Positions 12,078 to 21,464 of a DNA stretch of 64,000 nt are shown in pieces (positions within the stretch are counted from its first letter, which is position 1; every line of letters starts with the position of its first letter). Origin of the DNA: Cenococcum geophilum 1.58 (lineage: Eukaryota; Ascomycota; Dothideomycetes; Gloniales; Gloniaceae). The translations under genes and the position numbers were made by a program. The notes beneath the pieces are model-generated. The model was given only the letters and a program-made list of their open reading frames with translations, was not told where the DNA came from and did not search any database. The stretch spans positions 62,001-126,000 of the forward strand of contig KV748283.1 of NCBI GenBank assembly GCA_001692895.1, read 5' to 3'.

Positions 12078-12822
12078 GTACAGAGGCTCCGTGTGTAAAA
12101 GCTCTACACAAAGCTCTGCGTACGGAGGCTCTGCACGAAGCTTTACACGAAGCTCTGCACAAAGCTTTTATATAGAGCCTCCGTAGTAGAGCCGTCGTAC
12201 GCAGAACCATCGCACGCAGAACCGTCGTACGGAGTGCCGTCGTGCAGAGCATCCGTATACAGAGCTTCGTGCAGAGCCTCCGTGTACAGAGCTTTGTGCA
12301 GAGCCTCCGTACGCAGAGCTTTGTGCAGAGCTTCGTGCAGAGCTTCGTGCAGAGCTTCGTGCAGAGCTTCGTGCAGAGCTTCGTGCAGAGCCTCCGTACG
12401 CGGAGCTTCGTGCAGAGCTTCATGCAGAGCCTCCGTATGTAGAGCTTCGTGTAGAGCTTCGTGCAGAGCCTCGTGCAGAGCTTCGTGTAGAGCCTCGTGC
12501 AGAGCCTCCCGTACGCAGAGCTTCGTGCGGAGCTTCGTGCAGAGCTTCGTGCAGAGCTTCGCGCAGAGCTTCGTGCAGAGCCTCCGTACGCAGAGCTTCG
12601 TGCGGAGCTTCGCGCAGAGCTTCGCCGCAGAGCCTCCGTCGCAGAGCTTCGTGCAGAGCTTCGCGCAGAGTTTCGTGCAGAGCCTCCGTACGCAGAGCTT
12701 CGTGCGGAGCTTCGTGCAGAGCTTCGTGCAGAGCCTCCGTCGCAGAGCTTCGTGCAGAGCTTCATGCAGAGCCTCCGTACGTAGAGCTTCGTGTAGAGCT
12801 TCGTGCAGAGCTTCGTGCAGAC
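12078..12822. repeat. GC-rich 12-bp minisatellite (GCAGAGCTTCGT)n
   Basis: About 60 units of GCAGAGCTTCGT with variants such as GCAGAGCCTCCGTAC. Because the period is a multiple of three and the unit lacks stop codons, long open frames occur on both strands and encode only short peptide repeats; I do not treat them as genes. Diverged arrays of the same unit occur at 25858-26055 and 31912-32078. The array is barely RIP-altered, in contrast to the surrounding elements. Confidence 0.93.
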
Positions 12823-12990
12823 CCTGAGTAGGCGAATCGCCCATTCGGCGGCGCTTTCTACTAGATATCGTGGAGGCGTACGGAGTAGATATACTTATCA
12901 ATTATAGAGCTGCTTCTGCGGATTAATTTGACGGTATTTCTAAGATAATAGCTGTTGTGGGGGTATAGATTAATTTCGTTAAAGAAGGTA

Positions 12991-13483
12991 CAGTGCATTG
13001 CACGACCAGCTTCCCCCCCCCCTTTAGCGAGCGCTGCGAAAATTTCAAATTCGGTACGCGCATCCAATCTCGCCTGACTGCCACCAACTGTACATAGTAA
13101 TTGTAGCGAACGGCTGTGGCTACACGCAAGGACCTTTCTGGTTGCCATGGAGAATCGCCTTGGTTGGCCAGGAGAACCAAATTGAAGACGTACGCTTCTT
13201 CCTCTCCCCCTTAACTACCCCTCCCGCTGTGGCCGCCAAAACGCGAGTGCAATGCTGTCTCTGCAGAGAGGTCGATGGAATTTGGCAATATCGTACGGGT
13301 GGAAACCTCACGATATTTGACAAAGATCACGACACTGCGGAGGAAGGCCGATCGCAAGTCCGCCGGAAGCAAAGTTCTTGCAGCCAAGCATACGGCTTGT
13401 TGGTGGCGATTTGGCGAGCCCGCGTACCAAAGCGAAATATACTTTTTTTTCAAGGGGGGGGAAGCTGGTCGTGCAATGTACTG
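12991..13483. mobile_element. Mariner-type MITE, 493 bp
   Basis: Flanked by TA (12989-12990 and 13484-13485). The terminal inverted repeats start CAGTGCATTGCACGACCAGC and run into poly-C at the left; at the right the complement has CAGTACATTGCACGACCAGC and ends in the complementary poly-G. The ~420-bp interior is GC-normal and shows several short open frames that I do not consider genes. The CAGT start and TA target fit a non-autonomous Tc1/mariner element. It is nearly free of RIP changes, so it is probably young. Confidence 0.82.
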
Positions 13484-13538
13484 TAACTGCTCTACATATA
13501 AAACAAGTTGGATCGCTTAATAAATCTCGCGAAAGTCT

Positions 13539-13630
13539 CTCAGACCATAGAATCAACTTTTTGACAAAAAAGGTTAGCGATATCCGCTTGCGGATATACG
13601 TATGTCCGCTAATTGATTCTATGGTCTGAG
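13539..13630. repeat. Hairpin MITE, right copy
   Basis: CTCAGACCATAGAATCAA at the left and its exact inverted copy ending at 13630, an 18-bp stem with a ~56-bp interior that contains the palindrome ATATCCGCTTGCGGATAT. Confidence 0.7.
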
Positions 13631-13644
13631 CTTGCTGAGGTAAG

Positions 13645-14409
13645 GGGTTCTTACTAGCAGTTTCAAGGCGGATCTCCTTAATCCGGTGGCGCTATTATCG
13701 GTGTGATAGAAGCAATTGAGCTGCAGAAAGCATTCTGCCCTTAGAATATTCGGGCGGTTAAAGGGCGGTAAGCTTAAACTTCCTAATTAGGAAGGTGCAA
13801 AGACTTTTGACAGCGACCTCCGTACTTCCCATCAATAAATGTTAAATAAGATGTAGGATTATCATAAGGAGACCGATGAGGAAACGTTCGCTTACGAGAG
13901 GAACTGCCATTCCTAAAATAGACTCGGCCTTAGCCGGGGTCCCACGGGCCCCGAAAACCGACCCCTCGGGGCCTGGTTTTCGTCCAACTCTATCCCTATT
14001 TTGGAATCTCTGAGAAGCTTCAGGGATAGTGTGTTAAACCTTTTAAATACCCAGTATTCTTCTGGTCAGAATCCTGGTTAATATATATTTCTAGTTGACT
14101 TATATACGTGCGGTAGCGGCAATCTACTCCGCCAAATGCGATCCGATCGCTCATTAGCCTGGAATGCCAGTGAGCTCGAGGCAGGAATTGCGTGCGCGGA
14201 ATTGCGTTACGGTTTACACGTAGTATTACGCACTTAGAAAGATATTTGCAAATTAGGTCATTAAAGTAAGGATAAAAATCTTATGGGTTAAAAGTATAGA
14301 TAGGTAGGAAATCTAGTCCCACCGTTCATCGTGCTACCATGTGAATGAATCATTTCTTTATGGCTGGGGTACTCCGTATGTATCCACGAAATCTGCGATT
14401 CTCAGCGTC
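13645..14409. other. Host-like non-coding stretch of near-normal composition
   Basis: No gene recognised. CpA and TpG are frequent here, unlike in the flanking elements, so this is probably old host sequence rather than a RIP-altered repeat. It contains a GC-rich hairpin at 13949-13982 (CCCCGAAAACC and the complementary GGTTTTCG around CCCCTCGGGG) and a second weak stem CTATCCCT...AGGGATAG near 14005-14040. Confidence 0.5.
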
Positions 14410-15099
14410 CTACTTACCAAGGAGATATCCAAAGAGCGTGCAGCTAAAGAAAGCCCCAGCTAAAAATGCTCCGAGCACGCCAACATTACCAGCGCTCTTT
14501 CCCTCGACAATATTAAGTTTTAAGTTCTACGCGCACGCACTTCCAAGATAGACTCCTAAACCTACCACGAAGAAGGTGAGGGAAAGGCTTATTGTTTCGT
14601 AGGGCACGCGAAGAAGTGAGTGCGCGACTATTAAACTTTGCCATACATCCATGCCCTTTGTATTCCTGTACGTGATTCCATTATAAAGCCAAACTCGCAG
14701 CTCGGTAGGCTGTTGGATAAAGCTTAGTGTGCGGTGCTGAATATAAGTAAAATATATTGCAAAGAGACTGTTGGCTAGGGATGAGACGAATAGCCCGCGA
14801 GCACAATAATGGGTTTCTGCGAGGAGCGGCAGCGAAAGAGCGGAGATGGCAGCTTGTGCCAGGATCGCTCCCGTTAGATTTATTAGCCCTTTATACCGCT
14901 TATGTTCTCATATCACACGAGCACTTACTACGACAGCTATAAGCCTAAAAGTATCCAAGTGTGCATCTCGCAAATTTAGCAAATCCTACTCACTCCCTTC
15001 GTTGATGAGTGTTTCCAGGCGTTGCAACTCCTCGACATTAAAAAGTAACCATGGTTGTAGTTTGTACTGTGGTCCAAATCGGCCCTTCGCATAGTCGTT
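14410..15099 (-). pseudogene. Decayed host membrane-protein gene of unknown function
   Basis: Minus-strand relic of a multi-pass membrane protein. The first readable part (from 15099) includes GRFGPQYKLQPW and NVEELQRLETLINEG. A likely 57-nt intron follows, with donor GTGAGT (14988-14993) and acceptor TTATAG ending at 14937, and the phase fits. The second part has hydrophobic segments (INLTGAILAQAAISALSLP; SLANSLFAIYFTYI; ISLSLTFFVVGLGVYLGSAC; VGVLGAFLAGAFF) separated by polar loops such as TELRVWLYNGITYRNTKG. Two in-frame stops (one TGA after ARVI, one TAG after GSACA) fit C-to-T or G-to-A changes. It resembles uncharacterised conserved fungal membrane proteins, but I cannot name a family. 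No clear start or promoter was seen. Confidence 0.62.
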
Positions 15100-15741
15100 T
15101 TAAGCCTAAAATCGCACTGATCCACTGCCGTCAATAATGTATTAAAGAAAAGGAATAATACGGCCCCCTAGGCGAGTCGGGGCGCTGAGAACAAGAAGGA
15201 CTTCGATAAGTTCCATCCTATATTGCTAAAGTGGCTTGTGGAGGTTTTCGTCCCTATTATACTTCTAAAAGCCGCTGTACGCCTTAAGACTGTTTACGAG
15301 TCTGCCTAGTACAAACACTTCGCGCTCGCTCATGTTAGCGAAGAACCAATTAAAGCGAGCTACACGGAATGTGTGACTGTATAAGGCTATGCATAGACCC
15401 AATAGCAGTTGCTTGCCCAGTTGTTATAATACTGCATCCTGCGGGGATCCGTCGCATGAAGATCAGCGCTTCCCTCACCAGATAATTTGTCCAGATAATT
15501 TGTCCATTCACACTCGTTTTCCCATCACCCCTTGCAGCGTTGATTTGTCGCGAAAATTCATTTATATTCTTGTTTTTGTGAACCCAGAACACCGATTCTT
15601 TTCACCTCCTGGCGAGCCTTATTCCCTCATTCTGGCGCTTTGGACGAACCCTATGCCACATAATTTGAGCTGCAAACGGTCGTCCAACGTTTCGTTTCAC
15701 AAGATGGTGCTTAAAAACGAATATCGTAGTCAAAGGAGTCG
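15100..15741. other. Host-like stretch between the two decayed genes
   Basis: Near-normal base composition. A minus-strand open piece at 15350-15592 and shorter plus-strand ones are present, none with a recognisable domain. A short duplication, AGATAATTTGTCC in tandem, lies near 15480-15505. It probably holds the degraded remainder of the peroxidase gene. Confidence 0.4.
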
Positions 15742-15950
15742 TCAATAACTCCTTTCGAGGAAATCAGCAGAAAACTTGGGCACGAAGAAGCAAAAGAAAG
15801 GCGCGAAGTTGAATGTTTGTCGGACTTTTGTATTGAGCTCCTTGAAGGAGATGTTTTTGCCATCGTGGGGTAGGATATCGTGGTTTGCCATAGCGTTCAG
15901 CATGGGACACGCAGATGCGAATTTTTTAGCTTGGCGAATTTTTACCGATA
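15742..15950 (-). pseudogene. Heme-thiolate peroxidase (Peroxidase_2) N-terminal fragment
   Basis: Minus-strand reading shows SACPMLNAMANHDILPHDG followed by KNISFKELNTKVRQTFNF and FFCFFVPKFSADFLERSY, ending at a stop at 15742. The Cys-Pro-x-x-Asn-x-x-Ala-Asn-His motif is the proximal heme-binding motif of chloroperoxidase-type and unspecific peroxygenase-type enzymes, where the Cys is the axial heme ligand. The later catalytic EHD motif was not found, and the usual HG of the motif is HD here. The next open piece on this strand (15592-15350, VHKNKNINEFSR...) could be a shifted continuation, but it has no motif I recognise. It is probably a dead secreted-enzyme gene. Confidence 0.62.
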
Positions 15951-15988
15951 TTTTGTGAACGACGTAAACGGCTAACCGAATAATTAAA

Positions 15989-16655
15989 GGGCAGTGCTAT
16001 TTGGACACCCCCTAATTGCTAGGTGGACACCCCCCCAAATCAGGTTTGGCGCCTGCCTCAATAAGTTAGAATATCACGTGCGTTTGACTTATTTGCATCT
16101 GCATCGCGAAAATCAAAGTGCGCGCCCGTCCAAATCAACACCGCATTTGCCTTAACTTTGCATCCAAAAGCCTGCAATTGTAGAGCGTTACCGCGGTTNG
16201 CCAATTGGCTCTACAACTAGCTCTACAATTGCCAANCGCGTCGATAGATTTACTTGTAGAGAGCCCTCAGCATTTGAGCGAAATACNGGCNAGAGTCCTA
16301 CCGGGCGCATGCGTCGGCGCGGGGAGGCAGCTTACAGGTATTAAGTAGAGGTGGCAGCACCTAAATTAGTTCGCNCGATGCTTTGNAAAGCACTACGCAG
16401 TCTAATTAATCGCTCCCTTAGCGCGTTCCAGATTTGGACTTTACTACTTATACTATAACTGAAATTAAGACTTAATCGTGGTGTTGCAGTCATGGCGCGC
16501 ACTTTGATTTTCGTGATGCAGGCGCAAACAAGTCAAACGCACGTGATATTCTAACCTATTGTGGCAGGCGCTGAACCAAATTCGGGGGGGGGTGTCTACC
16601 TAGCAATTGGGGGGTGTCCACCTAGCAATTAGGGGGTGTCCAAATAGCACTGCCC
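15989..16655. mobile_element. 667-bp MITE with long terminal inverted repeats and TTAAA duplication
   Basis: GGGCAGTGCTATTTGGACAC starts both ends in inverted orientation, and similarity continues for roughly 150 bp (GAATATCACGTGCGTTTGAC, CGAAAATCAAAGTGCGCGCC). The flanks TTAAA (15984-15988 and 16656-16660) form a 5-bp direct repeat. The right end has an extra ~21-bp tandem copy of the CACCTAGCAATTGGGGGGTG block. The interior carries several ambiguous bases (N) and no gene. CpA and TpG are well preserved. It separates the host-like island from gypsy-1. Confidence 0.85.
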
Positions 16656-18955
16656 TTAAAATATTAATACTATAATTAAGAAGCAAGAGAACTTTAAGGA
16701 TTTACTTATAAGACGCAGATCAAAAGAAACTATAGAAGAGTTTAGGTAAAGAATTATCGCATAGTAAGAACAGAAACTGGATAAGAGATTTAGTATACTA
16801 CGCTATATAAGGAATAGAGTACCTATATAAAGAATTACTAATAGGCCTAGAATAGGTACACTAAAAGCTAAGTACTTACTAAGCTAGAAAATAAAGAGGA
16901 TTTAGGGATCCCTATTAGGTTTAAAGAACGATATATAAAGGGCTATTATAATATAGTAATAAGAAGATACTTCCTTATGGATAAGCTATATACACTCTAG
17001 TAGCTATACTAAAAGTGGTATAGGCAAAGGCATAATAATAAGTAGGAAGATTTCTATATATAGTTAGATAAATAAGTTATCTAGGACTACCCTATTATAG
17101 AGAAGGCTATAACTCATATTAAAGGAGCCTTAATTATAACATTAAAAGATCTAGAGGAATAATTAGAGGACTAGAGAAACGAAAGGCGTATCTTAGTACC
17201 TATAAATAAAGTTATAATATTCAGATTAATATAATAAAGGTTTAAACTTAAAGATAAAAATAAGTTAAGAGTTAACCTAAAGCACCTAGTATATTATACG
17301 CTATTATAAATTATATACGTAGACGATATATATAAAATATATAAAAATCCAAAAGAAAAGAACTAGAAGTACCCTATAAGGATATATTAGGCGCTAAATA
17401 AGCGATAATATAGGAATGCTAAGTATATATATAGACTACCTTATAGACAAAAGGAATAATCTTACCTATTAGTAGAATTTTAGGAGATCTAATAGCCTAT
17501 AGAGAAGGCATTATTAACCTTAAAATAGGACCTATTTAGATAACCATTAAAGGGAGATAAATTAAGATGTCTTTTAATATCCTACTATTAGGACGGGATA
17601 AGGCAGTATTAGAAATGCCTTAATTATAGGAATATAACCTAAGAATTAATTAGATTATAGGTTAGGTTAATATTAGAGATACTTAACGCCGTAAGATATA
17701 ATAACAAACTAAGTTAGTATAGTATTAGGTTAGAGCGATATATAAGGAGACTAAGTAAAACTTAAGTTATATACTAAAGAGATACTATAAATATAGTAGG
17801 AAACTATAAAGCCTAAAAAGTAAGAAGCTGGCAGATTATATAGTATAGGACTATAAAATAAAGTTGGAACTAGGAATAAGTCTAAGGTTCTTTCTAATCT
17901 ATAAGCTTATAGAAAAGGAGTTAAGAGTACTTAAAGAGTTTGTCTAAGAGAACTTATAAAAGGGATATATTAGACTATTATAGTTATTAATAGGTTATCT
18001 AGTATTGTTTATACTAAAGAAGAATAGGAAACTTAGATTATATATTAACTATAAATAGTTAAATAGCATTACCTAAAAGGATAGATATCCTTTACCCTTA
18101 ATAGCGAGATTTAGGATTAGATAGGTAACCTATAAATCTTTACAAAGATAAATCTAAGATAGGTATACTATTAGATTAGAATTAAGGAAGGCAACAAATA
18201 AAAGGCAGTCTTTAAGTTATAAGAAGGACTATATAAACCATTAGTTATATAATTTAGGTTAACGAATATACTAGTAATATTTTAGAAGAGAATTAATAGT
18301 GTATTAGGAGAACACCTTAATAAGTTTATTATAGTATACCTTATTATTATTATTATCTACTTAATAACTAAGAAAAAATATAGAGAATATATTAAATGGG
18401 TCTTAAGGAGACTATAAAAAGAACAGATATTAGTAGTAATTAAAAAATATAAGTTCTTTATAAGGAAAACCGATTTTGTTAAATTTATTATTAAATTAGG
18501 TTATATTAGTATAGACCTAAAGAAGATTAAAGCTATAGTAAGTTAGTAAGAATTAGAGAATATAATATAGTTAAGGTTATTTTTAGGGTTTTATAACTAC
18601 TATAGAAGGTTTATAGCATAATGGTTAAAGAATATTAAATTATTTACCAGGCTTATAAAGAAAGAGGAACCGTAGGTATAGGGAGATAAATAAAAGAAGT
18701 TATTTAAGGAACTTAAGGAGCTATTTACCTAGGAACAAATTCTTAAAATCTATTAACTAGGACTAGATATAGTTGTGGAAATAAATATATTAGACTATAT
18801 ATTAGGAGTATACTTACTATAGAAGTATAAGGACGTATAGTATCTAGTATTATAATATAGTAGAAAGATAACACCACTAGAGTTAAATTATAACGTCTAT
18901 AATAAGGAGTTATTAGGTATAGTTACAGTACTTAAGAAATAGAGAGTATTCTTAT

Positions 18956-21464
18956 CCCATGCACTGCTGAACGCGCTGCCGGACCCCGTGCGCAGCCAAG
19001 GCCACGGAACAATGGTTAATCCGGCCCCGGAACATCACGTCTGCGCCGTTCGTAGGTCAATTAGAATTCAATAGCGTTAAAATAAGCTAGAGAAATGCCA
19101 CCCAGAGACCCCAAAAGACAAGGAAACGATGAAGATTTTGTGCCTGCAACGCAGTATCCAAAGATTATAAAAGCTACGCAGGTTCCGGCGTTGCCAGATA
19201 ATTAATCCCTACCCGAATTTGACCCCTTACTAATTAATAACAACTGCCCCTACGGGAAGCCTAATCTACCTGCCGGTTTTGACGATATAGACGCATTTAA
19301 AATATTTAAATTATTCTTTACCAATAAGCTAATGGATCTGCTTGCATATTATACTAATGCTAATGTAGCTATAGCCTTACAAAATACCCCATATTAAAGG
19401 ACAGCCTAAATATAAAGGTGGAAGGATATATTAAGGTAAGAGATATACGCATATTTTGGAGTGCTTATTTATATAGGGCTATATAAAGAACCTTCTATTG
19501 AGGATTATTGGAAGAAAGGCGGCGACTATACTCCTTAATACCTAATTGGGCAATATATTTCAAGAGATCGGTTCTAGGCTATTAATTAATACTTATACTG
19601 CGAGGATCCGAGCCAATTAGCGTCATTTACCACCCCCTTTAAGAGAATTTGGAATATCTCTGAGTATCTACAAAAGGCCTATTATCGCTATTATACACCT
19701 AGAACATATCTTACCATTAATAAGTCTATTAAGAGGTTTACTAGTCGGGTAAAAGAGATAGTAAATATACCTACTAAGCCGACGCTAGAGGGCTTTAAAA
19801 TGTGGATCTTAGCAAATAAGGGCTACGTACTTAATTAGCTATTTTATATAAAGGGCTAAGACAAAGGCCCGTATAGGCTTGATATGTATTAGACGAAGAA
19901 GGAGAAATTTATACCTACGCAGGCAGTTATTTTAGATCTATTACTAAGGAAGCAAGAAGGAGAACCACAGCTTAAGCTAAATTACTATATAGTTTGGGTT
20001 AACAATCTTTTTTTGTTAATAAAGCTATTTAAACGCTTACGGGAGGAGGGGATTAGCGCTGTAGGCACTGTACATACCTCTTGTACGAGGTGTGAGGAAA
20101 GCCTTGCTAAGAAGTTAAAAAAGCAGTTAGCGGCTGCTAAGAAGCCTTAAGGTCGCCTAAAGAAGCTTGTTAAGACTATAGGAAATATAGGAAACCCTAT
20201 ATAAAATAGCCAGATTCCCAAACAATTTCCTAGCTAAGATTATTAAATTCTTCCTATGCCGGAGCCTTCGCAAGAGCCCTTATAGGAGCCTATAGGAATT
20301 ACTGGGAACCTTATACAAAACAGCTATATTTTAGGTAAAGATCTTAGCCAAAGTAGCAAATTCCCCAGCGAATTTTTTAGCTAGGCTCTTGATTAAGATT
20401 TAAGCCCTATATATATATAAGATTTAACCCCTAATTGGACCTAGGACCCGCCCCTTAATTATACTGGAGAGCTAGAGGAGGATTTTAATGACAAAAAGCA
20501 TAAGCCCTTTTCCTAGAAGCTTATAGATATTAAATTATATTACACAGACGATCTATAGTGGGGAGAGCTATATTGGGATGTCTTAAAGAATAAAACAGTA
20601 TTATAAGCAGCTTGGAAAGACGCCTAGGTTGTCTTGTTTGCTAGCACTATTACTAAGCTAGAGGAATTAATTAAGAGGGAGCGCAAGAGGCCTACCAGGA
20701 CATTAACGAATTCTATATATACGAGACTTGTATTTGGCGACTTACCTATAAAGGTATTATAGATTCCTCTTTTTATAGACCTTTATAATCATTTTATAAA
20801 TGGCGTTAACCGGTTTAATTAATCTATATTATATTATTCTACTTAGCGGGTAAAGCGGAAGACTTGGAGGCCTCTTTAGTTTTTTCTTTTTAATTTAGTT
20901 CTTTCTAATTGCTACTGGCTTTCCTCTTCCTTTACTAAAAATAAGATAAAAAGGGCGGGCCATAAGGAGTTTCTTTAAAAGCTTATTAAAGCCCTTTTTG
21001 ACGCATCTAGAAAGCCGGCCTAAAGGAGCTCTAAAAGGCCCTCTATAGGAGGTATATGTATTTAAATTGGAGTACACGGATTTAATCTAATTAGGCTAGA
21101 CTCTAAAAACACCTATATAGCATGTGCAGCAGCTAGAAGGAAGAGGAAAGCTATAGAGGAAATAAGCCCTAATATACGGCAGCGTACACCTCAAATAACC
21201 TTTGGGTGCGAGTTATATAAGATACCACTTTATTAATCCGGAGAATGCTGGAAGGAACACTTAAAGCAAGTAGAATTAGCTAGATCTATAGCTGGGAATA
21301 CTATATCTTAAAATCTAGAATCCTATAGGCGTGTTTGGCCCCATATTCTTAATTCGTACGCTGGTGCACATAAACTGACTTTTGATATTCCGGGGCCGGA
21401 TTAACCATTGTTCCGTGGCCTTGGCTGCGCACGGGGTCCGGCAGCGCGTTCAGCAGTGCATGGG
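18956..21464 (+). mobile_element. PiggyBac-like DNA transposon with 82-bp terminal inverted repeats
   Basis: A 2509-bp element inserted in the RNase H region of gypsy-1. The terminal inverted repeats (18956-19037 and 21383-21464) start CCCATGCACTGCTGAACGCG and agree at 81 of 82 positions by my reading. The flanks are TTAT on the left and ATAA on the right. This resembles the TTAA target of piggyBac elements but is not a clean duplication. The CCC/GGG tips fit the family. The TIRs are GC-rich and unaltered by RIP, whereas the interior carries many C-to-T changes. Confidence 0.9.
19095..21404 (+). pseudogene. PiggyBac-like (DDE_Tnp_1_7) transposase, inactivated
   Basis: Readable in one frame from ATG at 19095 (MPPRDPKRQGNDEDF) to TAA at 21402-21404, about 769 codons; I checked the phase at several points and no frameshift is needed. 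Early DDE_Tnp_1_7 features: DIDAFKIFKLFFTNKLMDLL at about residues 63-82, YAYFGVLIYIGLYKEPSIED, then KRIWNISEYL, and KSIKRFTSR. The central part includes a Cys pair, TSCTRCEESLAKK. A second conserved block near 20840-21000 (RPLxFFLFNLVLSNCYWL, HKEFL) matches the C-terminal helix region of the family. At least twenty-five in-frame stops, almost all CAA/CAG or TGG derived, disable it. Its start lies 58 bp inside the left TIR. Confidence 0.88.

Larger units (their letters stand above)
11643..13644. mobile_element. Candidate fold-back element bounded by 21-bp inverted repeats
   Basis: CTTACCTCAGCAGGCTCAGAC (21 bp, 11643-11663) and its inverted copy at 13624-13644 (one mismatch) bound a 2 kb segment. 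Just inside each end is a hairpin of about 90 bp with related tips (CTCAGAC...GTCTGAG): 11657-11745 and 13539-13630. Short palindromes ATATCCGC...GCGGATAT lie next to both hairpins. The interior holds the 12-bp minisatellite and a separate MITE (12991-13483). No transposase was seen. It could also be two independent small MITEs of one family in opposite orientation. Confidence 0.5.

Noticed and set aside
12052-12901. Several long open frames (66-252 codons, both strands) with peptide repeats such as HEAL, SARSS or CRAS
   Set aside because: They come from the 12-bp minisatellite: a period divisible by three without stop codons keeps all frames open. No start context, domain or non-repetitive protein.
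13120-13629. Cluster of overlapping 67-114 codon open frames on both strands
   Set aside because: They lie within the mariner-type MITE and its flank; no domain, and non-autonomous elements of this size have no genes.
14345-14417. Possible 25-nt intron (GTAAGT...GCAG) at the end of the membrane-protein gene, giving a longer C-terminus
   Set aside because: Too short for a fungal spliceosomal intron; the TAG at 14410-14412 is taken as the end.
16199-16386. Ambiguous bases as evidence of a heterozygous or collapsed repeat
   Set aside because: N positions are more simply explained by poor sequence quality in a fold-back MITE; reads would be needed.
20895-21077. Minus-strand 60-codon open frame
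   Set aside because: Shadow of the piggyBac-like transposase C-terminal region on the plus strand.
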